64,000 nucleotides of DNA from Lentilitoribacter sp. Alg239-R112 (GTDB taxonomy: Bacteria > Pseudomonadota > Alphaproteobacteria > Rhizobiales > Rhizobiaceae): positions 1,984,001-2,048,000 of the forward strand of contig NZ_LS999833.1 in assembly GCF_900537175.1 (NCBI RefSeq), given 5' to 3'. Under the pieces are notes generated by a model. The model did no database searches, was not told where the DNA came from, and saw only the letters and a list, made by a program, of their open reading frames with translations. The first letter of the stretch is position 1. Each line of letters begins with the position of its first letter. The position numbers and the translations under genes were made by a program. This document shows positions 26,166 through 35,464 of this stretch, piece by piece.

Positions 26166-26765
26166 TTAATCTGGTGCCTGAAAATCGAGTTTATTTGGAC
26201 GATAATTAAACAACTCCAAACGTTCTGTTTTATTATTCAGCAATCTAATAGCCGTAAGGCTGGCTGGAGCGACAGGAATAATACGTGATGGCTCAAGACC
26301 GAGGAAGTGATTAAGTAAGGCTCTGATCACACCGCCGTGGCACACCACTAGTAAATTTTCACATGGATTAGAAAGTTCGTTTCTAATGACTTCAGAAACT
26401 CGGTCGGAAAAAACCTTCCAATTTTCTCCCGCAGGTGGTGTTACCGTGCCAGCGCGCCATCCAAGATAAGCAGCCTCGTTCTCAGATTGAATATCTTCGA
26501 TAGTACGCCCTGTCCAATCACCAACATCTACCTCGCGTAAATCCTCAGTAAACGAAGGTTTATCCGCACCAATTAGTGTTGTTGTTTCACGCACTCGCTT
26601 TAGATCCGATGAGATAGTGCGACATGGGCCTATTTCATCGATAACAGGCTTTAACTGCTCCGCTTGTATTCTACCTAATTCTGACAGTGCTATGTCGGCC
26701 TGACCTTGAAGACGGTGCGAGGCGTTCCACTCAGATTGTCCGTGTCTGACGAGTAGTATACGCAT
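26166..26765 (-). CDS. Histidine phosphatase (phosphoglycerate-mutase-like)
   Basis: 199 aa from ATG 26765, which overlaps the stop of the ABC ATPase gene (TAATG); the frame is open 11 codons upstream but MRILLVRHGQSEWN is the canonical start. RHG with catalytic His8 lies at 7-9, and the second His is in VVCHGGVIRALL (~147). It removes phosphate from small molecules. As last gene of a binding-protein importer operon headed by an RpiR sugar-phosphate regulator, it may process the imported compound. Confidence 0.88.
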   Translation of the reverse strand: MRILLVRHGQSEWNASHRLQGQADIALSELGRIQAEQLKPVIDEIGPCRTISSDLKRVRETTTLIGADKPSFTEDLREVDVGDWTGRTIEDIQSENEAAYLGWRAGTVTPPAGENWKVFSDRVSEVIRNELSNPCENLLVVCHGGVIRALLNHFLGLEPSRIIPVAPASLTAIRLLNNKTERLELFNYRPNKLDFQAPD

Positions 26766-27823
26766 TATCCAACCCTCGCACCATTTTGGCCAAACCATCC
26801 GTCTGGTTCTTTGGGTAGTACAAAATGTGCAACCTCACCAATTTTTATTCTGGGGCTAGTATCGACAATGGCGGTCAAACGCAGTCCATCTTTTAGACCT
26901 GTTACCATTGTTCTTCCGGCTATTGTGCTCAATTCTACCAATTGCATTGGTATGCTGGTTGAGGTTTCCTGAGAACTTATCTGTAAGCTCTCAGCTTTGT
27001 ACATGGCCATACAATTACGTTCAGGCGGCTTAATGAGGATATCGCAACCAGCCATCATGTATCCTGTTCCATTTTTCAAAACAGGTATGAGGTTATTTGG
27101 AGGGGTCCCAACAAATGTAGCAACAAATGCTGTTTCTGGTCGGTCAACCAAATCCTGCGGTGATCCAAATTGCTGTACGACACCCTTATTCATAACAGCC
27201 ACATGCGTTGCCATTGTCATTGCTTCGATTTGGTCATGAGTAACATATACCGTTGTTGCGCCTGTCGCATGATGTAGCCGCATTAGCTCCGTTCGCATTT
27301 CCACACGCAATTTCGCATCAAGGTTAGACAGTGGCTCGTCAAATAACATAATGCTTGGCTTGGGTGCAATTGTACGTGCAATGGCAACGCGCTGCTGCTG
27401 ACCCCCGGAAATCTCATTTGGGTAACGGTCAGCTAGTTCAAAAATATCCAGCAATTTAAGCGTATCTTCGACTCGCTTTGCGCGTTCCTCTCCCGACATT
27501 CTCATAATTTTTAGCGGCCATTCGACATTACCTCGAACGGACATGTGGGGCCACAAGGCGTAGGATTGAAACACAAGACCTGAATTGCGCTTTGCCGGAT
27601 CCACTGACCAATTCTCGTCACCATCAGATACTTTCTGGTTGTCGAAAATAATTTCTCCTCCACTGGGTAATTCCAGCCCGGCAAGCATTCGCAAAAGCGT
27701 GGTTTTACCGCAACCTGACGGCCCAAGCAGCACAAGAAATGCACCAGCAGGAACATATATTGAAACGTCTTTAACGGCCTCAAACGCTCCAAATTTTTTA
27801 TTGAGATCTTGTATTGCAAGCAT
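26765..27823 (-). CDS. ABC importer ATPase (FbpC/AfuC/PotA type)
   Basis: 352 aa. Walker A GPSGCGKTTLLRM (~34-46), signature ISGGQQQRVAIAR, Walker [17 protein letters not shown] and switch VYVTHDQIEAMT are intact, with a C-terminal TOBE region from ~280. It powers the fused permease encoded 9 bp upstream. Relatives import iron(III), phosphonates or hexose phosphates. Confidence 0.92.
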   Translation of the reverse strand: MLAIQDLNKKFGAFEAVKDVSIYVPAGAFLVLLGPSGCGKTTLLRMLAGLELPSGGEIIFDNQKVSDGDENWSVDPAKRNSGLVFQSYALWPHMSVRGNVEWPLKIMRMSGEERAKRVEDTLKLLDIFELADRYPNEISGGQQQRVAIARTIAPKPSIMLFDEPLSNLDAKLRVEMRTELMRLHHATGATTVYVTHDQIEAMTMATHVAVMNKGVVQQFGSPQDLVDRPETAFVATFVGTPPNNLIPVLKNGTGYMMAGCDILIKPPERNCMAMYKAESLQISSQETSTSIPMQLVELSTIAGRTMVTGLKDGLRLTAIVDTSPRIKIGEVAHFVLPKEPDGWFGQNGARVG

Positions 27824-27832
27824 AGTAAGTCC

Positions 27833-29578
27833 TTAATTCTGCAACCAAGGCTGAGATTTATTTTGCAGCCTGTTAGCAACCAAAGTAGCTGCGATTGATA
27901 CGAATAAAATAACGATGGTGATCGCATTGGCGAATTGCCCAAAACCTTCGGATGCATATCGATATGCTAATACAGAGAGCAAGGGCATTGTGGGTGTGAA
28001 CAACAAGACAACAAGGGACAGATCTCTAATGATTTTAACGAAGATCAAAATACCTCCTGCTGATAGTCCCCGTATGGAGAGCGGTATGGTAATTGAGATC
28101 AACCTTTGAACAAAATTTGCACCTGTAATACGTGCGCTTTCTTCCAATTCACCACCAACTTGTTGAATAACGGCGCGACCTGTTTGCACGGAGAACGGCA
28201 GCAAATAAGCAGTTGCTGCAATGACGAGCAGTGCAAATGTTCCGTAAAGCGCAGGTAACGGACCAATTGGTGCGCCGAGATAGGCAATATATGCCGCTCC
28301 AAATGCAATGCCGGGAACCAAAAGCGGTAAGAAGCTAATCTGCGTAATTGCTGCCGACATCCAGCCGGTGCGAAATCTTGCTATTGTATAAGAAGCCAAT
28401 AGTCCGATGATCATGCCTGTAACCGCAACAGCGACTCCAAGGCTAAGTGTAATTAATAGTGCGCGCACAATATCGGGATTATAAGCAATACCTGGTATAC
28501 CTTGCGCAAAGGAAGGATCAGACAGACCAGCCCAATAATGGATTGTCCAATTTGAAAAGAGGTTAGCAGATGAAGGTGCAAAACTGGATGCTAGTAAAAT
28601 AATAACAGGAACAATTGTTGCGCTAAGAAGGATTGTCATTGCAATGACGAATAGCGGCCAGCGCCCTCCGCGTAGATCAAATTTTTTCGCCCTGCCACCT
28701 TTACCTGTAATTGTTGCATAGGACCTACGACCAGATACTGCACGGTTACCTGCCCAGAGAAAAACAGCTGAAATCAAAACGAGCATGATGCCAATAACAT
28801 AACCTCGACCGACCTGGCCAACTTCGATCATACCAAATAGACGTGTTGATAATGTTTGCATACGAACCGGCAAGCCAACTAGAGCAGGGGTCGCAAAGTT
28901 TGATACGGCGCCAGCAAAACACAATGACCCTGCGGCGACTAGCGCAGGTGTGGTGACGGGTAAAATAATCCCCAAAAGGATACGGTATCCTTTGGCTCCT
29001 GCGATTTGAGCAGCCTCAACCAAATCAGAACTTACAGTCGCAAGTGCGGCAGCAATAATCGTAAAAGCTAAACTGAAATAATGCAGTGTTAGAATGATCA
29101 GCGTTGGAGCCATTCCCCATGCAAGCCAATCGGGAATATCAAAGCCAATGCCTTGTAACCAGCCAACTTGGCCTCCGATGCGATCATTTTTAAATAATGA
29201 ACCCCAAGCCAGAGCCGCCGCAAAACTAGGGATCATAAAGGGGAGTGTAGACAATACACCTATTGTTCGGCGGAAGGGTACATTTGTCATAACAACGAGC
29301 CAAGCTAGGAACCCACCGAGGAGCATACATCCAGTGGCCACAATAACGCCAATGATCATCGTATTTACAAGCGGCCTATAAAATAAGTTCCGTGACAGAC
29401 GTCCTGTTAAAACTTCTTGCCATGCGATGACTGTGTCCGCTTGGAATGTGAACAAAACCGTACGCACAAGTGGCACAACGATTAGTAATGCTAGAATGGC
29501 TAGAACAAAAATTTTAAGCAACGTGCCTTCGCGAAACAACACACGTCGACCCTGACCGCTCATAGCGACTTCGGTCAT
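27833..29578 (-). CDS. Fused ABC permease (FbpB/AfuB type)
   Basis: 581 aa with two tandem BPD_transp_1 units, each with about six helices; EAA-like loops are LVEAAQIAGAKGYRILLGII (~190) and LEESARITGANFVQRLISIT (~480). One chain replaces two permease subunits. AGGATA precedes the ATG. It lies between the binding protein (hairpin in the gap) and the ATPase. Confidence 0.92.
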   Translation of the reverse strand: MTEVAMSGQGRRVLFREGTLLKIFVLAILALLIVVPLVRTVLFTFQADTVIAWQEVLTGRLSRNLFYRPLVNTMIIGVIVATGCMLLGGFLAWLVVMTNVPFRRTIGVLSTLPFMIPSFAAALAWGSLFKNDRIGGQVGWLQGIGFDIPDWLAWGMAPTLIILTLHYFSLAFTIIAAALATVSSDLVEAAQIAGAKGYRILLGIILPVTTPALVAAGSLCFAGAVSNFATPALVGLPVRMQTLSTRLFGMIEVGQVGRGYVIGIMLVLISAVFLWAGNRAVSGRRSYATITGKGGRAKKFDLRGGRWPLFVIAMTILLSATIVPVIILLASSFAPSSANLFSNWTIHYWAGLSDPSFAQGIPGIAYNPDIVRALLITLSLGVAVAVTGMIIGLLASYTIARFRTGWMSAAITQISFLPLLVPGIAFGAAYIAYLGAPIGPLPALYGTFALLVIAATAYLLPFSVQTGRAVIQQVGGELEESARITGANFVQRLISITIPLSIRGLSAGGILIFVKIIRDLSLVVLLFTPTMPLLSVLAYRYASEGFGQFANAITIVILFVSIAATLVANRLQNKSQPWLQN

Positions 29579-29607
29579 AACAGATATCCTTTGAATTGAG
29601 CTAATTC

Positions 29608-29639
29608 GAGTGGGTTTGCCGTATGAGCCAAACCCACTC
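29608..29639 (-). other. Intercistronic hairpin after the binding-protein gene
   Basis: GAGTGGGTTTG and CAAACCCACTC pair perfectly over 11 bp around a 10-base loop, 23 bp past the binding-protein stop and before the permease. No U-run follows, so it is better as an mRNA-stabilising or attenuating hairpin than a full terminator. Confidence 0.6.
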
Positions 29640-29662
29640 TATATTTGAATACAGTTTAAAGT

Positions 29663-30784
29663 CTATTGAAGTGTCAAAACAAGGTCGCCAATTTTGGAGC
29701 GAATCTTAGCTGTTTCTGCAGGTGCAATTCTCCATGCAGTAAATTTATCTAATGCAATTGCGTCCGGATGTGGAGCGATATCAGTTCGAGTTACATAATC
29801 GCCAGCCACATAAAATGGCGCAAGGCCCGGCCCGCCAGTTTCACTTTCATCACCCATAAGGAAATCAATAACCAGGCGTGCTGCCGCCGGATTTTTTGGA
29901 TTACTTGAAAGAGCTACAATTGCAGGGAAGATGATACCCGGAGCAGGTGCTACATCATTAGCGACCTGCAAGGCCCAACCTTCTTCCTCATTATCCCTAC
30001 GGTCAGAGTAAGAGGTAAATCCGATAGGTGGGTTTTCTTGACCCAAGGCACCGACTGCCGCGTTTACATCGTCAGTTGAACTAACAAGGATCACGTCATT
30101 CGCAAACAAATCAGCGATGAATTTTTCACCAGCATTCTCGGCGCCGTCAAGATCAATCGGTTTCCCAAACTCAGCTTGGTATGATGCCGCCATTTGCTCT
30201 GATTGCAGAACTATTTCTGTCATCAAATCGAGGTAATCGCCGCGTTGCAGCGGATCGACCATAACAACACGGCCTTTCCATTCATCACGTGTCAAATCCC
30301 AAAGATTGTCAATAGGTGCGCCGCTTGGGTTAGCTTCTTCATTATACATCAATACTTTTGTCGATAGGCGCTGTGCCAATAGTGGGCTTTTGAATTCAGC
30401 CGGCACACGGTCTGCGATGCGTGGAGGAACGTAAGGTGCAATGATCCCTTTCTCCAATAGTTCTGTCAGAACCACAGGCGTATCTGAGATGTAAATAACG
30501 TCAGCATTTGTGATGCCTGCCTTAGCTTCTGCTGCCAAACGAGCGATTTGTTCAGTAGAGGAAATATCAAAACCCAGAAGATCTATATCAGAATAAGTTT
30601 CCTCAAAAGCCTTCTCGACTTTACCGATACGGCTTGTGAAGGAATATACTGTTACTGATCCTTCTTTTTGGGCGAGTGGCAATAAATCTTCAGCTCCCAT
30701 TAGATCTAAATCATCCGCTGCCCACGCAGCGCTAGACAATAGTATACCTATCGCGCCGAAGCACGCTGTCTTAAAAGCTCTCAT
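29663..30784 (-). CDS. Periplasmic binding protein (FbpA/AfuA type)
   Basis: 373 aa with signal peptide (MRAFKTACFGAIGILLSSAA, cleaved at WAA-DD). The SBP_bac_6/8-like core shows VTVYSFTSRIGKVEKAFEET at the mature N-terminus and GRVVMVDPLQRGDYLDL midway. The Tyr pair used for Fe3+ binding in FbpA is not evident. With an RpiR regulator and a phosphatase as neighbours, an AfuA-like phosphosugar receptor is more likely than an iron receptor. GGGAGA precedes the ATG. Confidence 0.88.
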   Translation of the reverse strand: MRAFKTACFGAIGILLSSAAWAADDLDLMGAEDLLPLAQKEGSVTVYSFTSRIGKVEKAFEETYSDIDLLGFDISSTEQIARLAAEAKAGITNADVIYISDTPVVLTELLEKGIIAPYVPPRIADRVPAEFKSPLLAQRLSTKVLMYNEEANPSGAPIDNLWDLTRDEWKGRVVMVDPLQRGDYLDLMTEIVLQSEQMAASYQAEFGKPIDLDGAENAGEKFIADLFANDVILVSSTDDVNAAVGALGQENPPIGFTSYSDRRDNEEEGWALQVANDVAPAPGIIFPAIVALSSNPKNPAAARLVIDFLMGDESETGGPGLAPFYVAGDYVTRTDIAPHPDAIALDKFTAWRIAPAETAKIRSKIGDLVLTLQ

Positions 30785-30810
30785 TTTTATCTCCCTAAAT
30801 GTTGCTTAGA

Positions 30811-31647
30811 TTATTGGAACCGTTCAATTAATTTCCCAAGTCGTTCCAATTTCGTTAATGACGCCTTTCGTGACGTTAAACCCGCAGCAATGATGATTGC
30901 ATTGCAAACTGTCATCGGAACTGTGAGTGTCTGGAAAGCATCTGGATCTCCTGACCTGGGTGCTGCCAGAATAAAGTCTGGTGATGGAAATGCCATAGCT
31001 CCAGAGGCCCCAGCAATAACAATAGTTTGGGCCCCTACCTCATGCGCTGTTTCCATAAGGGGTGCGTACATGCTAGGAGAGCGGCGAAATACAAATGTAA
31101 GAATTATATCGCCCTTTCGAAGTCCAAGTGTTTGCTCAGCCAAGCTTCGAGGGTCAGCCCCCAAAAGATGCACATCCTTACCAAAGCGCCGAAAACGCTT
31201 TGTCATCATAAGAGCTAAAACTTCAGCATTTCCGCTACCTTGAATGAATATACGCTCAGAATTCATAAGAGCCTCAGCAACTCGGTTGACCTGATCTGCA
31301 GTGATGAAATTTTCAATATTAGAAAGAGCATCACTTTCCTGAAGGGCAAGATTACCTAAAATAGTTTGGGAATCATTTTCGGCAATAGTTTTCTCAAATC
31401 GTGTTGCCGTCTCATTCGTAACGATGAATTCATCGCGGAGTGCATTTCGAAAGTCAGCATAACTATTAAAACCTAGTTTTTTTGCCAAACGAGAGGCGGT
31501 TGCCTCATGCACGCCAACGGCCTTTGCAAGTTCACTTGCAGTGCCAAGGGCAGCATTTGCAGGACTATCAATAACAGACTGAACTAGACGTCGCTCGTTT
31601 GGAGTGAGCGCCTGAGCACTATCTGAGATGGTTTTTATAAGTGACAT
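30811..31647 (-). CDS. MurR/RpiR-family regulator (HTH + SIS)
   Basis: 278 aa. An N-terminal HTH_6 domain (~1-80; SELAKAVGVHEATASRLAKK) and a SIS phosphosugar-binding domain (~125-260; RIFIQGSGNAEVLALMMTKR). Such regulators sense sugar phosphates. It is the first gene of the importer operon, 26 bp before the binding protein, and two TGCAA/TTGCA dyads lie upstream, suggesting autoregulation. Confidence 0.9.
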   Translation of the reverse strand: MSLIKTISDSAQALTPNERRLVQSVIDSPANAALGTASELAKAVGVHEATASRLAKKLGFNSYADFRNALRDEFIVTNETATRFEKTIAENDSQTILGNLALQESDALSNIENFITADQVNRVAEALMNSERIFIQGSGNAEVLALMMTKRFRRFGKDVHLLGADPRSLAEQTLGLRKGDIILTFVFRRSPSMYAPLMETAHEVGAQTIVIAGASGAMAFPSPDFILAAPRSGDPDAFQTLTVPMTVCNAIIIAAGLTSRKASLTKLERLGKLIERFQ

Positions 31648-31968
31648 TTGTGCAGCTTCCTAAAGAATTGCAATAAATATTGCACACATTTACTATTGAT
31701 GCAAGTTAATTTGCAAATCCGAAAAATTATGAGTGTCTGCTAACTAGTAAATCGATTACTTTTGAAGATAGGATAGCAGCTATTGACCAATGGCAGAATA
31801 CACTCAAGCAAATGAGATGGCTGTTTATGGAGCAATCGTGGTATTCTGATTTATTGTAACTTCAAAGCCCTGCCTCAATTCAAAACAGAAAACTATGCGA
31901 ATACCTGTAACGCTGGTTACAGCAATTGAACCCAAAGCCTAAGATAGTCATGTCAATGACTTGGGAAG
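31648..31968. other. Spacer with candidate RpiR operators
   Basis: 321 bp upstream of the importer operon and downstream of the EamA gene, without an ORF. It contains the two dyads described separately; otherwise nothing seen. Confidence 0.5.
31669..31715 (-). promoter_or_regulatory. Two dyad operators upstream of the RpiR/importer operon
   Basis: TGCAAT and ATTGCA flank AAAT (31669-31684), and TGCAA and TTGCA flank GTTAAT (31700-31715). The centres are 31 bp apart (about three helical turns), 22-68 bp upstream of the start codon. They suit a dimeric/tetrameric RpiR regulator; inference from symmetry and position. Confidence 0.5.
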
Positions 31969-32853
31969 TTAAAGCGCAACGGCACGCTTTGCTGGCCACC
32001 TTGCAAACATGACAAGATTGCCTGTTATCGTTAGGGCAAGGCCCAAAACCGCTGTGTCATGCCATTCGTATCCTTCAAAGATGGTCGACATGAATAATGC
32101 GACGACAGGGAATAACACCGTGGCATAAGCCGCACGGTCTGACCCTAATCGAGCGACCATCAAGAGATAGGTGCTAAAACCGATGACCGATCCAATGACA
32201 GCAAGATAAATCAGCGCCCCAATGTAAATTAGAGAACTAGGCAACGTGAAGGTTGCACCCGTGAAGACAGCTATGGTGAGCAGAACCAAAGCGCCTATGC
32301 CCATGCCCCATGCATTGGCGATTACGGGCGTGACACCATGCAAGTTGTTTTTGCGAGACATCATGTTACCAAGTGAGAACAGCACAGTACCAACTGTTGC
32401 CCAGCCAACACCCTGAATAACAGCAATATCAAATGTCACGGTGAGATCACGCCAAAACAGCAAGAGCAAGCCTGTCGCACCAATGATGCCTGCAACGACG
32501 GTTCTCGGGCGCACTTTTTCACCAAAAAAGATACGAGCATTGATCGCATTGAAAATAGTAGCCAGCGAAAAAATCACTGAAACCAATCCTGATGGCATCA
32601 AAGACGTCGCGTGATAGAAGCACAGAAAATTGACGCTGAATAAGCAGAGCGCCTGCAGAATAACAAAACGCCATTGGGTGGGAAGTTTTAAGCGACCCAA
32701 TAGTGCAAGCCCGATCAAGAACACAATGCAGGCCAGTGCAAAGCGATAAAACACCGAAATAATGACGTCGACGGGTCCAATCTGCCAAGCAATGGCGATC
32801 CAAGTGGTCCCCCATATCAGGACGGTGGCGGCAAACAGCAAAAAATTGATCAT
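31969..32853 (-). CDS. EamA/DMT-family transporter
   Basis: 294 aa with ten helices in two EamA repeats (N-terminal INFLLFAATVLIWGTTWIAI; second repeat from VQGVGWATVGTVLFSLGNMM). Drug/metabolite exporters of this group often export amino acids or related metabolites. It follows the Rid-family gene (66-bp gap) on the same strand. Confidence 0.9.
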   Translation of the reverse strand: MINFLLFAATVLIWGTTWIAIAWQIGPVDVIISVFYRFALACIVFLIGLALLGRLKLPTQWRFVILQALCLFSVNFLCFYHATSLMPSGLVSVIFSLATIFNAINARIFFGEKVRPRTVVAGIIGATGLLLLFWRDLTVTFDIAVIQGVGWATVGTVLFSLGNMMSRKNNLHGVTPVIANAWGMGIGALVLLTIAVFTGATFTLPSSLIYIGALIYLAVIGSVIGFSTYLLMVARLGSDRAAYATVLFPVVALFMSTIFEGYEWHDTAVLGLALTITGNLVMFARWPAKRAVAL

Positions 32854-32919
32854 GAACTACCCATGTTGCTTGAGAACTTAAATACTGGAAGAAATCTAAC
32901 TACTCATATCACCACTGCA

Positions 32920-33318
32920 TTATTTGGCAGCGGTAACTTCTATTTCAACGAGCAGGTCAGAGGCAGCCAATGCTGATACGACCAATGTCGTTACGGCGGG
33001 AGGATGACCTAAATTCTTTCGACTTTGACGCACTTCGGAAAGATCAGTTAGATTTTCAGCGTCAGTAATATAATATGTAATTCGAAGAATATCTGCTGTA
33101 GTCATGTTCGCACTTTCCAACAATGCCTCGACGTTATTGAATGCTTGGTGGCACTGGTCTATAAATCCCTCAAGTGTCTCGCCGTCAGAGGTAACACCTA
33201 TTTGTCCGGCAAGACAAATAATTCTGCTTGGGGAAGTAATTTCAGTACCATGAACATAGATGCCCTGATATTGTTTAGGCACTTCACGTACATTTCTTGC
33301 CGTTAATTGTGTTATCAT
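32920..33318 (-). CDS. Rid-family (YjgF/YER057c) protein lacking the catalytic Arg
   Basis: 132 aa from ATG 33318 (GGGAG 8 bases upstream); the frame is open to 33393 without a ribosome site. The fold is clear from ICLAGQIGVTSDGETLEGFI, QCHQAFNNVEALLESANMTT and DLLVEIEVTA. Classical RidA has an essential Arg in the block PxR-S/T; here it reads PPAVTTLVV, so it probably belongs to a Rid subgroup without enamine/imine deaminase activity. It is followed by an EamA exporter and preceded by a LysR regulator. Confidence 0.88.
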   Translation of the reverse strand: MITQLTARNVREVPKQYQGIYVHGTEITSPSRIICLAGQIGVTSDGETLEGFIDQCHQAFNNVEALLESANMTTADILRITYYITDAENLTDLSEVRQSRKNLGHPPAVTTLVVSALAASDLLVEIEVTAAK

Positions 33319-33433
33319 AATAATCTCCCAGTCATTTGGAGTAATATGAAAAACATGTGAATAAAACACCAACAAAAAGGATGCACAAGCCATAAAACTG
33401 ACTTCTACCTCATAGCATATAAAAATTTGATAT

Positions 33434-34330
33434 TTATCCTCGAAAGCTCTCAGATTGCTGTTCCAACCATTTACGGAACTTTCGAATTTTCGTGGAATTA
33501 CGATGGCTTGTTGGTAAAACTAGCCAGAAACCACTTCCGTCATCACATATGAGTTCAAAAGGCTGGATAAGCTGACCATTCGCGAGTTCATTTTGGAAAA
33601 ATGCAGGGCTCAACATTGCCACACCTTGTCCAGCAATTGCTGCATTTGCTTCAAGAATTTGAGGGCCAAATTGTTGGCTTCGTCGTTCCAAAATATCTAC
33701 ATCAGTTATGCCAGCAGCTTCAAGCCATAATTTCCACCATGGATCGCCACCAGAAATAAAAGGTAAATTTAGGAGATCCGTCGGACTATCTACACCTCCA
33801 ATGCTTTGTGCAAGTTTGGGGCTCATCATTGGCGTGAAATAAGTTGGCATCAGCAAGTAAGAGATTAATCCTTCCCATGTTCCTTTTCCTCCCCTAATTG
33901 CTATATCAAATGATCCAGCTTGCAAATCTACAAGGGCTTCACTGATTTCAACACGAACTGCAATCCTAGGATTTTCCATCTGGAATGCTCCTAAACGTTG
34001 GGCAAGGAAATTTGTTCCAAATGTTGGAATAACAGAGATGGAAAGAGTTTCTTGAGAATGAGTTTTTGCGTCTGAAAATGCATCGCCTAATATATCTAGT
34101 GCCTCTGATGTGCGTTTTGCAAATTGTTGACCTGTTTTTGTTAAATCTACACCCCTTGCTTTGCGTACGAAAAGTGGTGCACCAATACGTTCTTCCAATA
34201 TTTTTATTTGGTAACTTACGGCCGCTTGTGTCATGCCAAGATTAGATGCCGCTGCGGTGAAATTTTTACATCGAGCGGCTTCTTCGAATACCCGGGTAGC
34301 TGTAAGAGGCGGAAGTATAGGTCTGACCAC
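33434..34330 (-). CDS. LysR-family regulator, GcvA-like
   Basis: 298 aa. HTH at ~5-65 (LPPLTATRVFEEAARCKNFT; AAVSYQIKILEERIGAPLFV) and a LysR substrate domain from ~90, with the GcvA-type AIRGGKGTWEGL. It is likely to control the Rid/EamA genes downstream on the same strand (115-bp gap) and/or the divergent small ORF. The effector is unknown. Confidence 0.9.
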   Translation of the reverse strand: MVRPILPPLTATRVFEEAARCKNFTAAASNLGMTQAAVSYQIKILEERIGAPLFVRKARGVDLTKTGQQFAKRTSEALDILGDAFSDAKTHSQETLSISVIPTFGTNFLAQRLGAFQMENPRIAVRVEISEALVDLQAGSFDIAIRGGKGTWEGLISYLLMPTYFTPMMSPKLAQSIGGVDSPTDLLNLPFISGGDPWWKLWLEAAGITDVDILERRSQQFGPQILEANAAIAGQGVAMLSPAFFQNELANGQLIQPFELICDDGSGFWLVLPTSHRNSTKIRKFRKWLEQQSESFRG

Positions 34331-34469
34331 AGATAAATTCTCCTTGTGTCTAGCATAAGGAATTTAATTTGTCGTTCAATGATTAAATAGCCATTGTTGG
34401 GTGAAACTTAATTGCTTTTACGGTGAAATTTTGACGAATCTATCCAATATATTTTTGTTTATCAATAGA

Positions 34470-34655
34470 ATGTGTCGGCGCAATGATAAACGTGAGCCAA
34501 ATAACGGTCAAACCATCGATATTCAGCATTGGACCGAGCATATGCGACGTGACATAGGAATAAATAATGATTCATTCCCTCAAGATCGTGAGAGCTATAT
34601 TTCACTTATGCATGGCCGAATAAATAAAACGCTTTCCAAGCAAAGACGGTTTTAG
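34470..34655 (+). CDS. 61-aa protein, possibly DUF1127-like
   Basis: ATG 34470 is used; the GTG at 34401 would add 23 poorly supported residues. The part HWTEHMRRDIGINNDSF resembles the RDIG core of small DUF1127 proteins, which often lie divergent to LysR genes in alphaproteobacteria. Arg/Asn-rich and soluble. No clear ribosome site. Tentative. Confidence 0.35.
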   Translation: MCRRNDKREPNNGQTIDIQHWTEHMRRDIGINNDSFPQDRESYISLMHGRINKTLSKQRRF

Positions 34656-34669
34656 TTTAGAGAAAGTTT

Positions 34670-34801
34670 ATGGCACAAACGACGCACATATTCCAGACTA
34701 AACTTCGGCGTCCAACAACAGGTCTTTTAAACCTATCCACTGAGCACGGGATAGATCAAACGTCAGAAGACTCTCAAACAAATGAGCATGACTACTTATG
34801 A
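34670..34801 (+). CDS. 43-aa ORF, uncertain
   Basis: Starts MAQTTHIFQTKLRRPTTGLL, 14 bp after the previous small ORF, with AGAGAAAG just upstream. No recognised family, and the length is compatible with chance. Confidence 0.2.
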   Translation: MAQTTHIFQTKLRRPTTGLLNLSTEHGIDQTSEDSQTNEHDYL

Positions 34802-34942
34802 GATAAAAGCGGAATTATGAGTTATCGTAATTTTGGTTTAAATTAACGACACAAAACCATAAACTCAATATCTATTCAACCCAAGATTACTTTCATTTCA
34901 GAAACCACTCGACACTTGCATATATACGTTTAAACTATCTAA

Positions 34943-35013
34943 TCTATCATTCTATCATTCTATCATTCTATCATTCTATCATTCTATCATTCTATCATTC
35001 TATCATTCTATCG
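34943..35013 (+). repeat. 8-bp tandem repeat (TCTATCAT), 8 full copies plus 6 bases
   Basis: Eight perfect copies from 34943 to 35006 followed by TCTATC. It lies in an A/T-rich gene-free stretch (34802-35052), 40 bp left of the decayed IS6 copy. The unit is not a multiple of three and no promoter or ORF clearly spans it. Copy number probably varies by slipped replication. Confidence 0.95.
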
Positions 35014-35360
35014 AATCAACTCTAGATTGACGCAATTTAGGTTACGCTAAAAGGTAGTGTCGCAAAGTTTACGCTCGGTTCATCTTGATTTTGTAATAGA
35101 CCTTTAGTTCAGCGTCTATTCAGATTGAGATTTAAATGATTGACTTTAAAGGTAACCATTACCCAAAAGGTGTCATCCTGTATGCAGTATTCTTCTATGT
35201 CCGTTATGCTGTCTCCTATCGTGATCTGGAAGAAATCATGGAGGAGCGTGGTGTTGAAGTTGATCATGCGACTCTGAACCGTTGGGTGGTAAAATATTCA
35301 CCAATAATAGCATCTAAAGCGCAACGCCGGAAATCAAGAATCAGTTCATCGTGGCGTATG

Positions 35361-35401
35361 CCTTCTCGGGACATTGCCAAGCAATGCCCTGCCAGGTAAC
35401 A
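35361..35401 (+). repeat. Inserted hairpin element, copy 1
   Basis: 41 bp between the codons for WRM and DETY. Outer CCT/AGG, a TCTC/TGCC internal loop, GGG/CCC with a bulged A, then CATTGC/GCAATG closing a CAA loop, followed by TAA. Shares a 36-bp core (35364-35399) with copy 2, 29 of 36 positions identical. Confidence 0.75.
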
Positions 35402-35464
35402 GACGAAACCTACATCAAGGTTAAAGGCAGATGGACTTACTATTACCGCGCTGTCGACAAGAAC

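Noticed and set aside
26765..31647. Iron(III) importer (FbpABC)
   Set aside because: Family shape agrees, but the RpiR regulator and histidine phosphatase in the operon, and no visible iron-ligand tyrosine pair, favour a phosphorylated organic ligand. Kept as an alternative only.
34943..35013. Repeat array resembling a CRISPR
   Set aside because: The units are 8 bp, perfectly adjacent and without spacers; no cas genes are nearby. It is a simple tandem repeat.
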